DNA of 38,811 nt. It comes from Desulfobacteraceae bacterium (GTDB taxonomy: Bacteria; Desulfobacterota; Desulfobacteria; Desulfobacterales; Desulfobacteraceae). The DNA lies in NCBI GenBank assembly GCA_016744295.1, contig JADGEQ010000055.1, positions 1 to 38,811 of the forward strand, read 5' to 3'. Below the pieces are notes generated by a model. That model made no database searches and was not told the origin of the DNA. It saw only the letters and a program-made list of their open reading frames with translations. The position numbers and the translations under genes are program-made. This document shows positions 15,415 to 24,266 of this stretch, one piece after another; position 1 is the stretch's first letter, and each line of letters starts with the position of its first letter.

Positions 15415-15819
15415 ATGGACACTACCAACTTCAAAGAGGTCAGATCACGATTGAACAAAACCCAAAAGGAACTGGCCCAGCTCCTTGGAATTTCCATAAA
15501 GGCAATCCATAGTTATGAACAAGGATGGCGCAAGATCCCCCACCACGTTGAACGTCAACTCCTGTTTCTTGTTTCCCGGGTTATAAACGGCGACAAACCC
15601 AATAAAAAATGCTGGGATATCCAAAAATGTCCTGAAAACAAGTTAACAAAGTGCCCGGCCTGGGAATTTAAGGCAGGGGACCTGTGCTGGTTTATCAACG
15701 GAACCAAATGCAGTGGTGAGGCCCATAATTCATGGGAAAACAAAATGGAAGAATGCAGAACCTGCACTGTTTTTATCAATTTTTTTAAAGATGAAAAAGG
15801 GATCGTAACCAATGGATAA
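15415..15819 (+). CDS. HTH regulator with C-terminal two-CW cysteine domain
   Basis: 134-residue protein. Residues about 5-58 form an XRE-like helix-turn-helix (TQKELAQLLGISIKAIHSYEQGWRKIP). Residues 65-120 carry seven cysteines including two Cys-Trp pairs (Cys66-Trp67 and Cys91-Trp92) plus Cys72, Cys80, Cys99, Cys114 and Cys117: the two-CW type domain seen in sulfate reducers, presumably metal- or Fe-S-binding. The start is the ATG at 15415, with AAGAG upstream; an in-frame TTG at 15400 has no good site. Its stop overlaps the start of cysE by eight bases. A regulator fused to a cysteine-rich sensor and co-translated with cysteine biosynthesis genes suggests control by cysteine, sulfide or redox state. 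This is inference. Confidence 0.75.
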   Translation: MDTTNFKEVRSRLNKTQKELAQLLGISIKAIHSYEQGWRKIPHHVERQLLFLVSRVINGDKPNKKCWDIQKCPENKLTKCPAWEFKAGDLCWFINGTKCSGEAHNSWENKMEECRTCTVFINFFKDEKGIVTNG

Positions 15820-16801
15820 GTTTAAGATCGATAATATTTCCTGCCTTACAGAGCGGGAAACCATTTCCGAACACCGCAAAGAACTTCCAAGGGTAATTGA
15901 TCAAATCATGGCATCCATGAACGATGACACCTGTTTTGCCCATATTGGAGATGAGCCCATTCATTTCACCACTTCGGTCAAGGAAATGATCGACAAATTC
16001 AGAGAGATCCTTTTCCCGGGCTACTTTGCCAGTGAAAAAGTGGATGCGGCCAATATCCTCTATAATACAGGCCAGGCAGTATCCCAGCTCTATGACATTT
16101 TGTCGGAACAGATCATCCACGTGCTTCGGCACGACTGTCTGCGCTATGAACTTCAATGCGCTGAATGCGAACCCCGGGGCAATGATGTGGCCCTGGAAGT
16201 AATCCGGGCCATTCCAAACCTGCGCCGTTTGCTTGCCCAGGATGTAAAGGGAGCATATGACGGTGATCCTGCTGCAAAAAGCCACGATGAGGTTATTTTT
16301 TCCTACCCCGGCCTCTATGCCATTACCGTTTACAGGATTTCCAATCTACTTTTCAAGCTAAAGATCCCCCAACTACCCAGAATCATGTCTGAATATGCCC
16401 ACAGCCTCACAGGAATTGACATCCACCCCGGGGCCACCATCGGCAATAGATTTGTAATTGACCACGGCACCGGAGTTGTGGTGGGAGAAACCGCTGTCAT
16501 TGGCAACAATGTCAGGATCTACCAGAATGTAACCATTGGCGCCCTTTCCCTACCGCCGGATGCCGGCGAAAAACTCAGGGATTCCAAACGCCACCCCACC
16601 ATTGAAGATGATGTAATCATTTATTCCGGGGCTACCATCCTGGGGGGTGATACGGTCATCGGCGCCCGTTCTGTTGTGGGGGGAAATGTGTGGTTGACCA
16701 ACTCGGTGCCGGCGGATACCAAAGTATTCATGGAATCACCCCACCTCATATTTAAAAACCAAGAATCTAAAAAGGAATCTTCACATGAAAAGTCTGCCTG
16801 A
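15812..16801 (+). CDS. cysE: serine O-acetyltransferase (long form)
   Basis: 329-residue enzyme that makes O-acetylserine from serine and acetyl-CoA, the first step of cysteine synthesis. The left-handed beta-helix of hexapeptide repeats is visible from about residue 205 (IDIHPGATIGNRFVIDHGTGVVVGETAVIGNNVRIYQNVTIGAL), with catalytic His residues in DIHPGA and DHGTGVV. The helical N-terminal region of about 200 residues is longer than in the 270-residue E. coli enzyme, as in the long CysE of many anaerobes. It overlaps the regulator upstream by 8 bases and cysK downstream by 17, so translational coupling and a cysteine synthase complex are likely. The C-terminal tail lacks an obvious Ile terminus for binding CysK. 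Confidence 0.92.
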   Translation: MDKFKIDNISCLTERETISEHRKELPRVIDQIMASMNDDTCFAHIGDEPIHFTTSVKEMIDKFREILFPGYFASEKVDAANILYNTGQAVSQLYDILSEQIIHVLRHDCLRYELQCAECEPRGNDVALEVIRAIPNLRRLLAQDVKGAYDGDPAAKSHDEVIFSYPGLYAITVYRISNLLFKLKIPQLPRIMSEYAHSLTGIDIHPGATIGNRFVIDHGTGVVVGETAVIGNNVRIYQNVTIGALSLPPDAGEKLRDSKRHPTIEDDVIIYSGATILGGDTVIGARSVVGGNVWLTNSVPADTKVFMESPHLIFKNQESKKESSHEKSA

Positions 16802-17702
16802 TATCACAAAAGCCTGCGGCAACACCCCCCTGGTCTTTCTTGAAAAAGCCTCCAGGGAATGCAAGGCAAACATCTACGGCAAACTGGAATTTTTCAACCC
16901 CATGTCCAGTGTAAAGGACCGCATAGGACTTGCCATGATCCAGGATGGCATTGATACCGGCAAAATAAACGACAACACCACCATTGTGGAGCCGACTTCG
17001 GGGAACACCGGTATCGCCCTGGCCTTTGTGGCCAGGGTAAAAAACCTGAAACTGATTCTGACCATGCCCGAAACCATGAGCTCCGAGCGCCAGCAATTGC
17101 TCAGGCATCTGGGGGCGGAACTGGTTTTGACCCCCGGGCCAAAGGGAATGAAAGGAGCCATTGCCGAAGCTCAAAAAATTTTGAAAACCACTGCCAATAC
17201 CTATATGCCAGACCAGTTTTCCAATCCGGCAAACCCAAAAATCCATCGGTTGACCACAGGTCCGGAAATCTGGGAGGCCACCCAGGGCAAAATTGATATC
17301 TTTGTGGCAGGTGTGGGCACCGGCGGAACCCTCACAGGTGTCTCTGAATTTTTAAAACAAAAAAATCCAGCACTTTTGTCTGTTGCTGTGGAACCTTCTG
17401 ATTCACCGGTTATCTCCGGCGGTGCCCCCGGCCCCCACAAGATTCAGGGAATCGGGGCGGGATTTATTCCGGCCAATTTAAATACACAAATCATTGACCG
17501 GATTGTCCAGGTTGAAGCACCCCATGCCTTTGCCGGTTCAAAACAACTGGCCAAGGAGAATGGTATTCTCTGCGGAATTTCATCCGGGGCAGCCTTTCAC
17601 GCAACCAGGGAAGTGGCAAAGGATAACCCTGGCAAGAACATTGTCTTTATTGTTTGCGATACAGGAGAACGATATATCAGCACCGATCTGTTTGCCATCT
17701 GA
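16785..17702 (+). CDS. cysK: cysteine synthase (O-acetylserine sulfhydrylase)
   Basis: 305-residue PLP enzyme of the usual CysK length. It replaces the acetyl group of O-acetylserine with sulfide to make cysteine. The PLP lysine is Lys44 in NPMSSVKDRI, the substrate loop is PTSGNTGIAL (about residues 68-77) and the phosphate-binding loop is GVGTGGTLTG (about residues 174-183). The start lies inside the end of cysE, with AAGGAA eight bases upstream. It ends 35 bases before the convergent MotE-like gene. In a sulfide-producing organism, linking cysK to cysE under one cysteine-rich regulator fits the need to balance sulfide use. Confidence 0.95.
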   Translation: MKSLPDITKACGNTPLVFLEKASRECKANIYGKLEFFNPMSSVKDRIGLAMIQDGIDTGKINDNTTIVEPTSGNTGIALAFVARVKNLKLILTMPETMSSERQQLLRHLGAELVLTPGPKGMKGAIAEAQKILKTTANTYMPDQFSNPANPKIHRLTTGPEIWEATQGKIDIFVAGVGTGGTLTGVSEFLKQKNPALLSVAVEPSDSPVISGGAPGPHKIQGIGAGFIPANLNTQIIDRIVQVEAPHAFAGSKQLAKENGILCGISSGAAFHATREVAKDNPGKNIVFIVCDTGERYISTDLFAI

Positions 17703-17737
17703 TTTGCCAAAAAATCAAATATGGGGGGGATCAAATT

Positions 17738-18364
17738 TTAGCGATTCTTTTTATAGGCAAGACGTTCGCTGATTTTGGCGGCTTTTTCAACATCAACAAA
17801 GGCCAGAATCTGTGAAGCTGACGCCTCACGCATCCGCAGAAAAATCTCCTGGGCCACGTCCAGGGTCATTTTATCAACAATCAGGGCGGCGTTTTTAGGC
17901 TTCATGCCGGCATACATTTTTACCAATCTTTGAATTTTGGCTTCATAGGCTGCCTGTTTTTCCAGATCTTTCCGGGTTTTCTTTTGTTCAAGCAGCCCCA
18001 TGTCATCGTTTATTTGTTTTTTTAAGAGCTCCAGCGCTGCCAGTTTTTCATCAATCTGTTCTTCATATCTTGCCAGCTCTTTTCTCTCCTGGTCCAGTTC
18101 CTTTTGGCTTTTTGCAATCAACACCTTCTTGTCTTCAAGCCCCCTTAAAACAACCTTGGCAGAATCCGGACACTCGGGGCATTCAGGACAGGGAGTTTCA
18201 CCTGCTGGATCACCCTCTTCAGGGATTTCTTTGTTTTCCTCGTCTGCGGCAAGGGCTGTGCCTGGCCCCCCTTTAAAAACAGGGTCATTTTGGTTCCCAC
18301 CAAACAAACCTGAGAACAAAAAGCAGACAGCAAGCAAGAAAATAAATTTGTTATTGCGGATCAT
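17738..18364 (-). CDS. MotE-like flagellar periplasmic protein
   Basis: 208-residue protein with an N-terminal signal or anchor (FIFLLAVCFLFSGLFGG, about residues 7-23), an acidic Pro/Cys segment with a CPECPECP repeat (about residues 59-66), a long coiled coil (about 70-140) and a C-terminal helical domain like the MgtE N-domain (RLVKMYAGMKPKNAALIVDKMTLDVAQEIFLRMREASASQILAFVD). Such proteins follow fliJ in many deltaproteobacterial flagellar operons and resemble MotE, a chaperone or stabiliser of motor proteins in alphaproteobacteria. It is the last gene of the flagellar run and its start overlaps the fliJ stop by 14 bases. The cysteine pairs are unusual and may be oxidised or bind metal. 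Confidence 0.7.
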   Translation of the reverse strand: MIRNNKFIFLLAVCFLFSGLFGGNQNDPVFKGGPGTALAADEENKEIPEEGDPAGETPCPECPECPDSAKVVLRGLEDKKVLIAKSQKELDQERKELARYEEQIDEKLAALELLKKQINDDMGLLEQKKTRKDLEKQAAYEAKIQRLVKMYAGMKPKNAALIVDKMTLDVAQEIFLRMREASASQILAFVDVEKAAKISERLAYKKNR

Positions 18365-18809
18365 TGGAAATCTCCCTTGCTTTTTTTAAAGATGAAATTT
18401 CATCTAACTCTTTTTGCTCAAATACAAGCAATTCCTGGTTATATGCGTTTGCCTGCTTTTCTCGTAACCGTTCCATGGCCTTCTTGTCAATGCTTGTTTT
18501 TTTAAGCGCAAGACGTTTTTTTTCTAGGATCTTCTTCAATTGACTTTTTCGCTGTTTTTCCCCTGCAATCATCCGGGTCAAAGATCCCATATAGTCGTGG
18601 TGCTGTTTGAACTCCTTGGCGCCTATCCCCATTTCCACGAGCAGTTCCACCCTTTGGGCAGATTGCCCATGGGTGAGTTGAAGTGAATCAATCTGTTGTT
18701 CACAATCAGCCACCTCCATGAGAGTCTTGGCCATATCCTGCTGGGCCATCCGCTCAAGATGTTTTCTAAAATTCAGCAGGGCCTGTAATTTAAATTCAAA
18801 ACGTTTCAT
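18351..18809 (-). CDS. fliJ: flagellar export chaperone FliJ
   Basis: 152-residue, almost entirely coiled-coil protein, the size and profile of FliJ, which sits in the centre of the FliI ring and helps drive export of rod, hook and filament subunits. The beginning RFEFKLQALLNFRKHLERMAQQDMAK has the typical FliJ opening (F-x-F-x-LQ-x-LL-x-R). Sequence identity in this family is low, so its place directly after fliI (9-base gap) is part of the evidence. It overlaps the MotE-like gene at its end. Confidence 0.9.
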   Translation of the reverse strand: MKRFEFKLQALLNFRKHLERMAQQDMAKTLMEVADCEQQIDSLQLTHGQSAQRVELLVEMGIGAKEFKQHHDYMGSLTRMIAGEKQRKSQLKKILEKKRLALKKTSIDKKAMERLREKQANAYNQELLVFEQKELDEISSLKKAREISNDPQ

Positions 18810-18818
18810 GGCAAATTC

Positions 18819-20204
18819 TTATTTTTTTGGCTGGTTTTTTATTTCCAAGGCCTTTTTCAATCCGACGACACTGGCCGAATGATCCATTCTTGTGTCCATA
18901 TCCTGACGCAAAAACTGATTAATCCTCGGCATAAGTTTTTTGGCCAGGTCAACCTGGGGATCAGATCCATCCACATAGGCACCAATGGTGATCATATCTT
19001 CCACATTTTTATAGGATGCCATTATATTCACCGCTTTCTCCCTCAGGGCAATGTGCTCGGAATTACTGACATCCCGCATAACCCTTGATACACTTGCCAT
19101 GACATCGATGGCCGGATAATGCCCCCGATTGGCCAGGTCCCGGGACAGAACAATGTGGCCATCCACTATGGAACGGACCGTATCCCCCACGGGATCGTTC
19201 ATGTCATCTCCCTCCACAAGAACCGTGTATATCCCTGTAATGGATCCCCCGCTCTCAAGACTGCCGGCCCGTTCAAGTAAAACCGGAATCTGAACAAAAA
19301 AGGAGGGGGTATACCCCCGGGTGGTTGGTGGTTCACCTGCGGCCAGACCCACATCCCGTGATGACATGGCAAACCGGGTAATCGAGTCCACCATCAGCAA
19401 AACGTTTTTTCCCTGATCCCTGAAATATTCTGCAATGGTGGTGGCCAGATACGCCCCCCTTATACGGGTCAGGGGCGGCATATCAGAGGTGGCAGCCACA
19501 ACAACGGCCCGCTTTAATCCTTCTTCTTGCAAGGTATCATCCACAAAATCCTTTACCTCACGCCCCCGCTCTCCCACAAGCCCTATGACCACCACATCTG
19601 CACTGGTATGTTTGGTCATCATCCCCATGAGCACACTCTTGCCCACACCGGAACCAGCCATGATGGCCACCCGCTGTCCCTTGCCCAGGGTAATCATACT
19701 GTTGATGGCCCCTACCCCCACATCCAGGGGTTCTTTAATAGACTTGCGGTCCATGGGGCTAACCGGCTTTCCATACAAATAATATTCTGCCGTGGCCTCA
19801 ATGGGGCCTTTCCCATCAATGGGCTCCCCCATTCCGTTAATAACCCTGCCCAGCAATTGATCTGACACCCCTACCATGGGGGAGGATGATACCGGAATAA
19901 TCCTGCTGCCCAGGCTTACCCCCCGGATATCGCCATAGGGCATAAACAAGGCTTTTTCCTGTTTAAACCCAACCACCTCGGCCTTGATCTCCTGACCCCG
20001 GTTATTGATGATACTGCAAATACCGCCGATTCCCAACCCCAGGCTGTCCCCCTCGGCAATAAGCCCTATCACCTGGGTAATCCTGCCTTCGGGCCGAACT
20101 GTTTTAACCGCATCCACTGCCCTGATATATTTCTGAAAATCAATTTCAGTCCTAGTATCATCCTGCTCGTTGACCTGATTTGTATCTGGGGGATCGATAT
20201 TCAT
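18819..20204 (-). CDS. fliI: flagellum-specific ATPase FliI
   Basis: 461-residue ATPase of the type III export apparatus, close to the usual length of about 440-460. Walker A is GSGVGKSVLMG (around residue 182), followed by VVIGLVGERGREVKDF, LLMVDSITRFAMSSRD (Walker B) and GEPPTTRGYTPSFF, the run seen in F1-beta-like FliI proteins. The C-terminal domain (EKAVNIMASYKNVEDMITIGAYVDGSDPQVD) is complete. It starts in an ATGA overlap with the end of fliH (20201-20204) and has GCAGG upstream. FliH and FliJ are adjacent, forming the export ATPase complex. Confidence 0.97.
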   Translation of the reverse strand: MNIDPPDTNQVNEQDDTRTEIDFQKYIRAVDAVKTVRPEGRITQVIGLIAEGDSLGLGIGGICSIINNRGQEIKAEVVGFKQEKALFMPYGDIRGVSLGSRIIPVSSSPMVGVSDQLLGRVINGMGEPIDGKGPIEATAEYYLYGKPVSPMDRKSIKEPLDVGVGAINSMITLGKGQRVAIMAGSGVGKSVLMGMMTKHTSADVVVIGLVGERGREVKDFVDDTLQEEGLKRAVVVAATSDMPPLTRIRGAYLATTIAEYFRDQGKNVLLMVDSITRFAMSSRDVGLAAGEPPTTRGYTPSFFVQIPVLLERAGSLESGGSITGIYTVLVEGDDMNDPVGDTVRSIVDGHIVLSRDLANRGHYPAIDVMASVSRVMRDVSNSEHIALREKAVNIMASYKNVEDMITIGAYVDGSDPQVDLAKKLMPRINQFLRQDMDTRMDHSASVVGLKKALEIKNQPKK

Positions 20205-21178
20205 GACAGGCCTGCATTTTTTATGGCATCAAATATGGCATTAAGCTTTGATTCAGGATCCGTTGAGATGGAAGCTGTTGCCGTTTCTATCTTACATCCC
20301 CCCCGGTTTATAAGAGGATCAGACTTAACCGCCACATGCTTCAATGACCCAACCGCCTCAAAAAAATCATCCTTGATCATTTCAATGTATGCGTAATCCT
20401 CCGACGAAACATTTAATATTATTTCCTCGGGTGCAACAAGACTTTTCAGCGCATCCAGGATGGTATTTTTTACAATCTCATCGTCCATTTCCACACTTGC
20501 CATGACCGCCTTTTGTGAAATTTTTAAAATCAAGGACAAAAACTGGGCTTCATATTTTTCAAGCAAGTTTTCCAAGAGTTGTCCCGAGGCGTTCAGGGCA
20601 TCCTTAAGAGGACCAAGGATTTCTGCCGTTTCCTTTTGAATCTCGGCTTCGGCTTTTTCCCGGCCCGCCTGAAACCCCTTATCAAATCCTTGGGTTTCTC
20701 CCTTTGCAAACCCTTTTGCTTCCCCTGTTTTAACCCCTGCAGCCTCACCTTTTACAACTCCCTTTTCAAACCCCTGGGCAAGTCCTTTTTCTTCGCCGGC
20801 AGTCACCCCCTGTTCAAATCCCTTTGCATGCCCCAGCTCAAAAGCCTGCGCTTCTATGGAAATTTCATCTTCTGCCTCTTGTATGGCCGCTTCTGGATCC
20901 AGGGTTTCAGTGCCCTCCCCTGACTGCCGGTCCTCACCGGTTCCCTCAATCAAGGGAACAAAAGGCTCTTGTTTGACCTCCTTGTCAAAGGAGTATAATG
21001 CCTCAAAGGAGACGGGCCCCTCCTCCTCAAGATCAGCGGGATCAAACAGCATTTTGAACCGATCCAGATCCGGTTTCGCATCTTCCGTTTTATGGGAAAG
21101 CTCGTCGTCAAAGGAATCGAGATTGGCTATATCAATGGGTTTAAACTCATTTTTTTCACTATCAGACAAGGACATCAT
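20201..21178 (-). CDS. fliH: flagellar assembly protein FliH with GxxxG repeats
   Basis: About 325-residue stator-like regulator of FliI. The middle (about residues 115-185) is a run of glycine every four residues (HAKGFEQGVTAGEEKGLAQG and onward), the GxxxG repeat block known in FliH/YscL proteins and unusually long here. The C-terminal domain (EAQFLSLILKISQKAVMASVEMDDEIV, IILNVSSEDY, VKSDPLINRGGCKIET) is the conserved FliH/E-subunit-like part. The first 110 residues are acidic and variable. The frame opens with TTG at 21193, but AAAGGA before the ATG pair at 21178/21175 fits better; the start is uncertain by one codon. It overlaps fliG and fliI. Confidence 0.92.
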   Translation of the reverse strand: MMSLSDSEKNEFKPIDIANLDSFDDELSHKTEDAKPDLDRFKMLFDPADLEEEGPVSFEALYSFDKEVKQEPFVPLIEGTGEDRQSGEGTETLDPEAAIQEAEDEISIEAQAFELGHAKGFEQGVTAGEEKGLAQGFEKGVVKGEAAGVKTGEAKGFAKGETQGFDKGFQAGREKAEAEIQKETAEILGPLKDALNASGQLLENLLEKYEAQFLSLILKISQKAVMASVEMDDEIVKNTILDALKSLVAPEEIILNVSSEDYAYIEMIKDDFFEAVGSLKHVAVKSDPLINRGGCKIETATASISTDPESKLNAIFDAIKNAGLS

Positions 21179-22175
21179 CCTTTCCTTTACCAAGGGTTAT
21201 GGTGCCGTCGGCCTCCAGTTCTTTGGCTGCCCTGACCACTGCCTGCTGGGCCTCTTCAACCTCTGCCAGACGGACCGGACCCATGGCTTCCAGGTCGTCC
21301 TTGAGCATTTCACCCGCTCTCTGGGACAGGTTGGAGAATATTTTTTCCTTCATCTCTTCGGTGGCCGTCTTCAGTGCATAGGTCAATTGCTGACCTTCCA
21401 CTTTCTTGAGAATTTCCCGCATGGCCGAATCGTCAATACCGGTAAGATCTTCAAAAACAAACATCAGGTTCCGAATATCATTGGCCATTTCCGCATCATC
21501 TTCCTCAACAAATTCCATGACCGCATCTTCAGTTGATTTATCAACCCCGTTAATAATATCCACAAGTACTTCCAACCCGCCAGCCTTTCCACCAGGGCCA
21601 ACCGCACCACTCAGTTCCATTTTCAAGGCCTTGTCCACATCCCTTACCACATCTTCGGAAATCTGGCCCAGTCTTGCAATTCTCAGGGCAATATCCCCTT
21701 TTTGCTCATTGGGAAGGCTCATCAAAATTTCAGAAGATATTTCCGAAGGCATATGGGCTAAAATCATGGCAATGGTCTGGGGGTGTTCACCCTCGACATA
21801 TCCTGCCAGGGTTCCGACGTTGACATTCCGGCTCCAGATAAAAGGCTTGTCCTGTTTTTTCTTCTCAAGATCATCCAGAATGGCCCTGGCATTTTCCCCT
21901 GTCAGAGTTTTGGAAACAATATTCTTGATAAAAGAATCCTTTTCAACGATTATCTTTGATTCGCCCTCAAATTTTTCAACAAAATCCTCGGAGACCACCT
22001 TGAGCATTTGCGGAGTAATATGGTCCACCTTTGACATTTCAAAGGCGATATCAGCAATCTCCTGTTCAGTCATTTTTTCGAACACGCTGGCGGCATAATC
22101 CTCACCCATTGCCATCAGAAAAACAGCTGCTTTTTGACATCCTGTCATATTTTCCGGATCCAGTACACTTACCAT
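21162..22175 (-). CDS. fliG: flagellar motor switch protein FliG
   Basis: 337-residue rotor protein that binds FliF and FliM and carries the charged helix touched by the stator. N-terminal domain TGCQKAAVFLMAMGEDYAASVFEKM, the middle EHPQT motif (GEHPQTIAMILAHMP, about residues 129-143), the glycine linker and the C-terminal torque helix region (VFEDLTGIDDSAMREILKKVEGQQLTYALKTATEEMKEKIFSNLSQRAGEML) are all present at normal length. The charged residues of the C-terminal helix, Arg, Asp, Glu and Lys, are conserved. It starts five bases after the fliF stop and ends inside the fliH frame. Confidence 0.96.
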   Translation of the reverse strand: MVSVLDPENMTGCQKAAVFLMAMGEDYAASVFEKMTEQEIADIAFEMSKVDHITPQMLKVVSEDFVEKFEGESKIIVEKDSFIKNIVSKTLTGENARAILDDLEKKKQDKPFIWSRNVNVGTLAGYVEGEHPQTIAMILAHMPSEISSEILMSLPNEQKGDIALRIARLGQISEDVVRDVDKALKMELSGAVGPGGKAGGLEVLVDIINGVDKSTEDAVMEFVEEDDAEMANDIRNLMFVFEDLTGIDDSAMREILKKVEGQQLTYALKTATEEMKEKIFSNLSQRAGEMLKDDLEAMGPVRLAEVEEAQQAVVRAAKELEADGTITLGKGKDDVLV

Positions 22176-22180
22176 ATTTT

Positions 22181-23881
22181 TTACTCCTCTGTTTCGCTAA
22201 TCCAGCCTTTAATAATATTGACAGTCTTGGCAAGATCTTTTTGTGCATAATACCTGGCCTTCTCGGTGACGGACATATTGTTCAGATAGGCCATTCGCTC
22301 ACTTGCTGTCATCTTCTTCATAAAGACTTCTTTTTGCTCTTCGGTCATCAGCTCTAGAAATTCCTTCTGCTGTTCACCATCCATTTCCAAGAACTGGGGC
22401 TCTTTTTCCTCCTCCAAAAGTGCCACCTCCTCAGGACCAGGAAGTGCTTCCTGTTCCACGGTCACCTTGATATCCTTAACCGTTTTTATAATGGGACGGA
22501 TCACAAAGAGGAATAAAACCAATACCAGCAGAAGGTTGGCAATGAGCCGACCATATTCATTCTGGACCATCTTCCATCCGGTCAGGACCGGTTCTGCCAT
22601 GTCCATGTCACCAATGGATGCAAAGGGAAAGCATTCCATGGAAACTTGGTCACTCCGCTCTTCATTGTAGCCCATTGCCTTGATAACGATATTTTCAAAT
22701 TGCTTCATTTCCCCGGCGGGCCTGGGCAGATATACCCGTTTCCGATTTCCGGCTTCATCCACCTGAAATTCATATTTCCCATCAATCACTGCGGCCACGG
22801 AAAGCCGATTTAAAACAGCCATGGGTTTACGGGTTTCCCTTACCCGCTTGCTGATCTCATAATTTAAGGTATCATCACTTTTGTTGACCCGTTCATTGGT
22901 TTTATCCCCCGGGTTATTTTCATCCACAATGGGATTCACACTGGAGGGTATCCCCATGTCCTCTGTCAACTGGGTCACCTTTTCTGCCCTGTTTTTACGG
23001 CTCCGGATGAACTCTCCCCCCCTTTCAAAAGGGTCATAAATTTCTTCGTTCATATCATTTTTTGAAAAATCCATTTCCGATGTCACCCGGACGATGGCCT
23101 TATCCTGACCCACGATCCGTTCCAGCATGGTTTGGATTCTTTTGGTCAGATTTTCTTCAAACCGAACCTTATACTGATATTGTGAATCGGCAAGGTTTTC
23201 AGCATCGATGCGGGCCTGTTCAGCTTCAGATTTTCCCTCAAACAGAATCCTGCCCGAGGTATCAACGATGGTCACAAGCGTTGGGGTTAAATCCTGGACC
23301 GAGCTTGACACCAGATGGGCAATGGCGGTTACATTTTCCTTGGCAATATCGGAATTAAGCTCCAGAAGGATGGATGCCGATGGTTTTTTGGTTTCCTCTA
23401 CAAAAACAGAATCCTTGGGCAGTACAATCATAACCCTGGCACTTTTCACCTCGTCAAAGGCTGAAATGGTGCGGGCCAATTCTCCCTGGAGAGCCCTTTT
23501 TTTATTAATCTTCTGTACAAATTCAGTGGTCCCGAATTCTGATTTATCAAAAATTTCATATCCGACACCACCGCCCTTGGGGATTCCTGCCTTTGCCATG
23601 GAAAGCCTGACATCATATACAATGGCCTCGGGCACCATAATCGTGGTCCCGTTTCCGGTCAACCGATAGGGGGTATTTGACTCCTTGAGAACCGCCACTA
23701 CATCTGCGGCATCCTCCTTGGTCAATCCGCTGTAGGCAGGCTTGAACTGAGTTTTATTTGTCCAGATAAACATGGTGGTAAAACCGGCCACCAGAACCAT
23801 GACAAAAAGTCCCAATCCAATTTTTTTGGAAAGCGACAACTCCTTAATTGTTGTAATTATTCTTTCAATGACAGGATTCAT
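22181..23881 (-). CDS. fliF: flagellar MS-ring protein FliF
   Basis: 566-residue integral membrane protein forming the MS-ring. One membrane segment lies near the N-terminus (KIGLGLFVMVLVAGFTTMF, about residues 20-40), a second near residue 450 (LIANLLLVLVLFLFVIRPI), with the large periplasmic ring-building part between (GLTKEDAADVVAVLKESNTPYRL; FGTTEFVQKINKKRALQGELARTI) and a cytoplasmic FliG-binding tail. GTG at 23890 is in frame, but GGAG lies eight bases before the ATG at 23881, so that start was used. It is between fliE and fliG. Confidence 0.96.
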   Translation of the reverse strand: MNPVIERIITTIKELSLSKKIGLGLFVMVLVAGFTTMFIWTNKTQFKPAYSGLTKEDAADVVAVLKESNTPYRLTGNGTTIMVPEAIVYDVRLSMAKAGIPKGGGVGYEIFDKSEFGTTEFVQKINKKRALQGELARTISAFDEVKSARVMIVLPKDSVFVEETKKPSASILLELNSDIAKENVTAIAHLVSSSVQDLTPTLVTIVDTSGRILFEGKSEAEQARIDAENLADSQYQYKVRFEENLTKRIQTMLERIVGQDKAIVRVTSEMDFSKNDMNEEIYDPFERGGEFIRSRKNRAEKVTQLTEDMGIPSSVNPIVDENNPGDKTNERVNKSDDTLNYEISKRVRETRKPMAVLNRLSVAAVIDGKYEFQVDEAGNRKRVYLPRPAGEMKQFENIVIKAMGYNEERSDQVSMECFPFASIGDMDMAEPVLTGWKMVQNEYGRLIANLLLVLVLFLFVIRPIIKTVKDIKVTVEQEALPGPEEVALLEEEKEPQFLEMDGEQQKEFLELMTEEQKEVFMKKMTASERMAYLNNMSVTEKARYYAQKDLAKTVNIIKGWISETEE

Positions 23882-23925
23882 CTCACCCACTCCATTTCAC
23901 CGTTATACCGCAAATTATTCCCCAT

Positions 23926-24234
23926 CTACACTTGCATGCGCATGATTTCATTATAAGCCGCCATGGCCTTGTTTCTCACCTGTGCCAGCAATTTCAAGGA
24001 GGTATTTGCCTTGCCAAGGGCCATCATCCCCTCGTGAATCCCCATTTCCCCCTGGATAACCGCCTCAATGGAGGCATCCCCAATATGCTGCTTTGAATTA
24101 ACATCCAGCACAGCCGACTTGAGCCTGTCTGAAAATCCGGGACTCCGCCGCTGAACCCTGCTGGCCAAAGGCTCTGTATTCAAAGAAATTGGCCCCTTAC
24201 CTAGGCCGCTGCCGATACCATTGATGTCTGTCAT
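23926..24234 (-). CDS. fliE: flagellar hook-basal body adaptor FliE
   Basis: 102-residue protein of the usual FliE size that joins the MS-ring to the proximal rod. The C-terminal half (IEAVIQGEMGIHEGMMALGKANTSLKLLAQVRNKAMAAYNEIMRMQV) is the conserved FliE domain; the N-terminal 45 residues are Gly/Ser-rich and unstructured. AAGGAGA-like sequence precedes the ATG. It sits between flgC (32 bases upstream) and fliF (44 bases downstream), the conserved flgB-flgC-fliE-fliF order. Confidence 0.95.
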   Translation of the reverse strand: MTDINGIGSGLGKGPISLNTEPLASRVQRRSPGFSDRLKSAVLDVNSKQHIGDASIEAVIQGEMGIHEGMMALGKANTSLKLLAQVRNKAMAAYNEIMRMQV

Positions 24235-24266
24235 TTGTATCTCCTTTTTTTCCTATCTCAAGCGGA

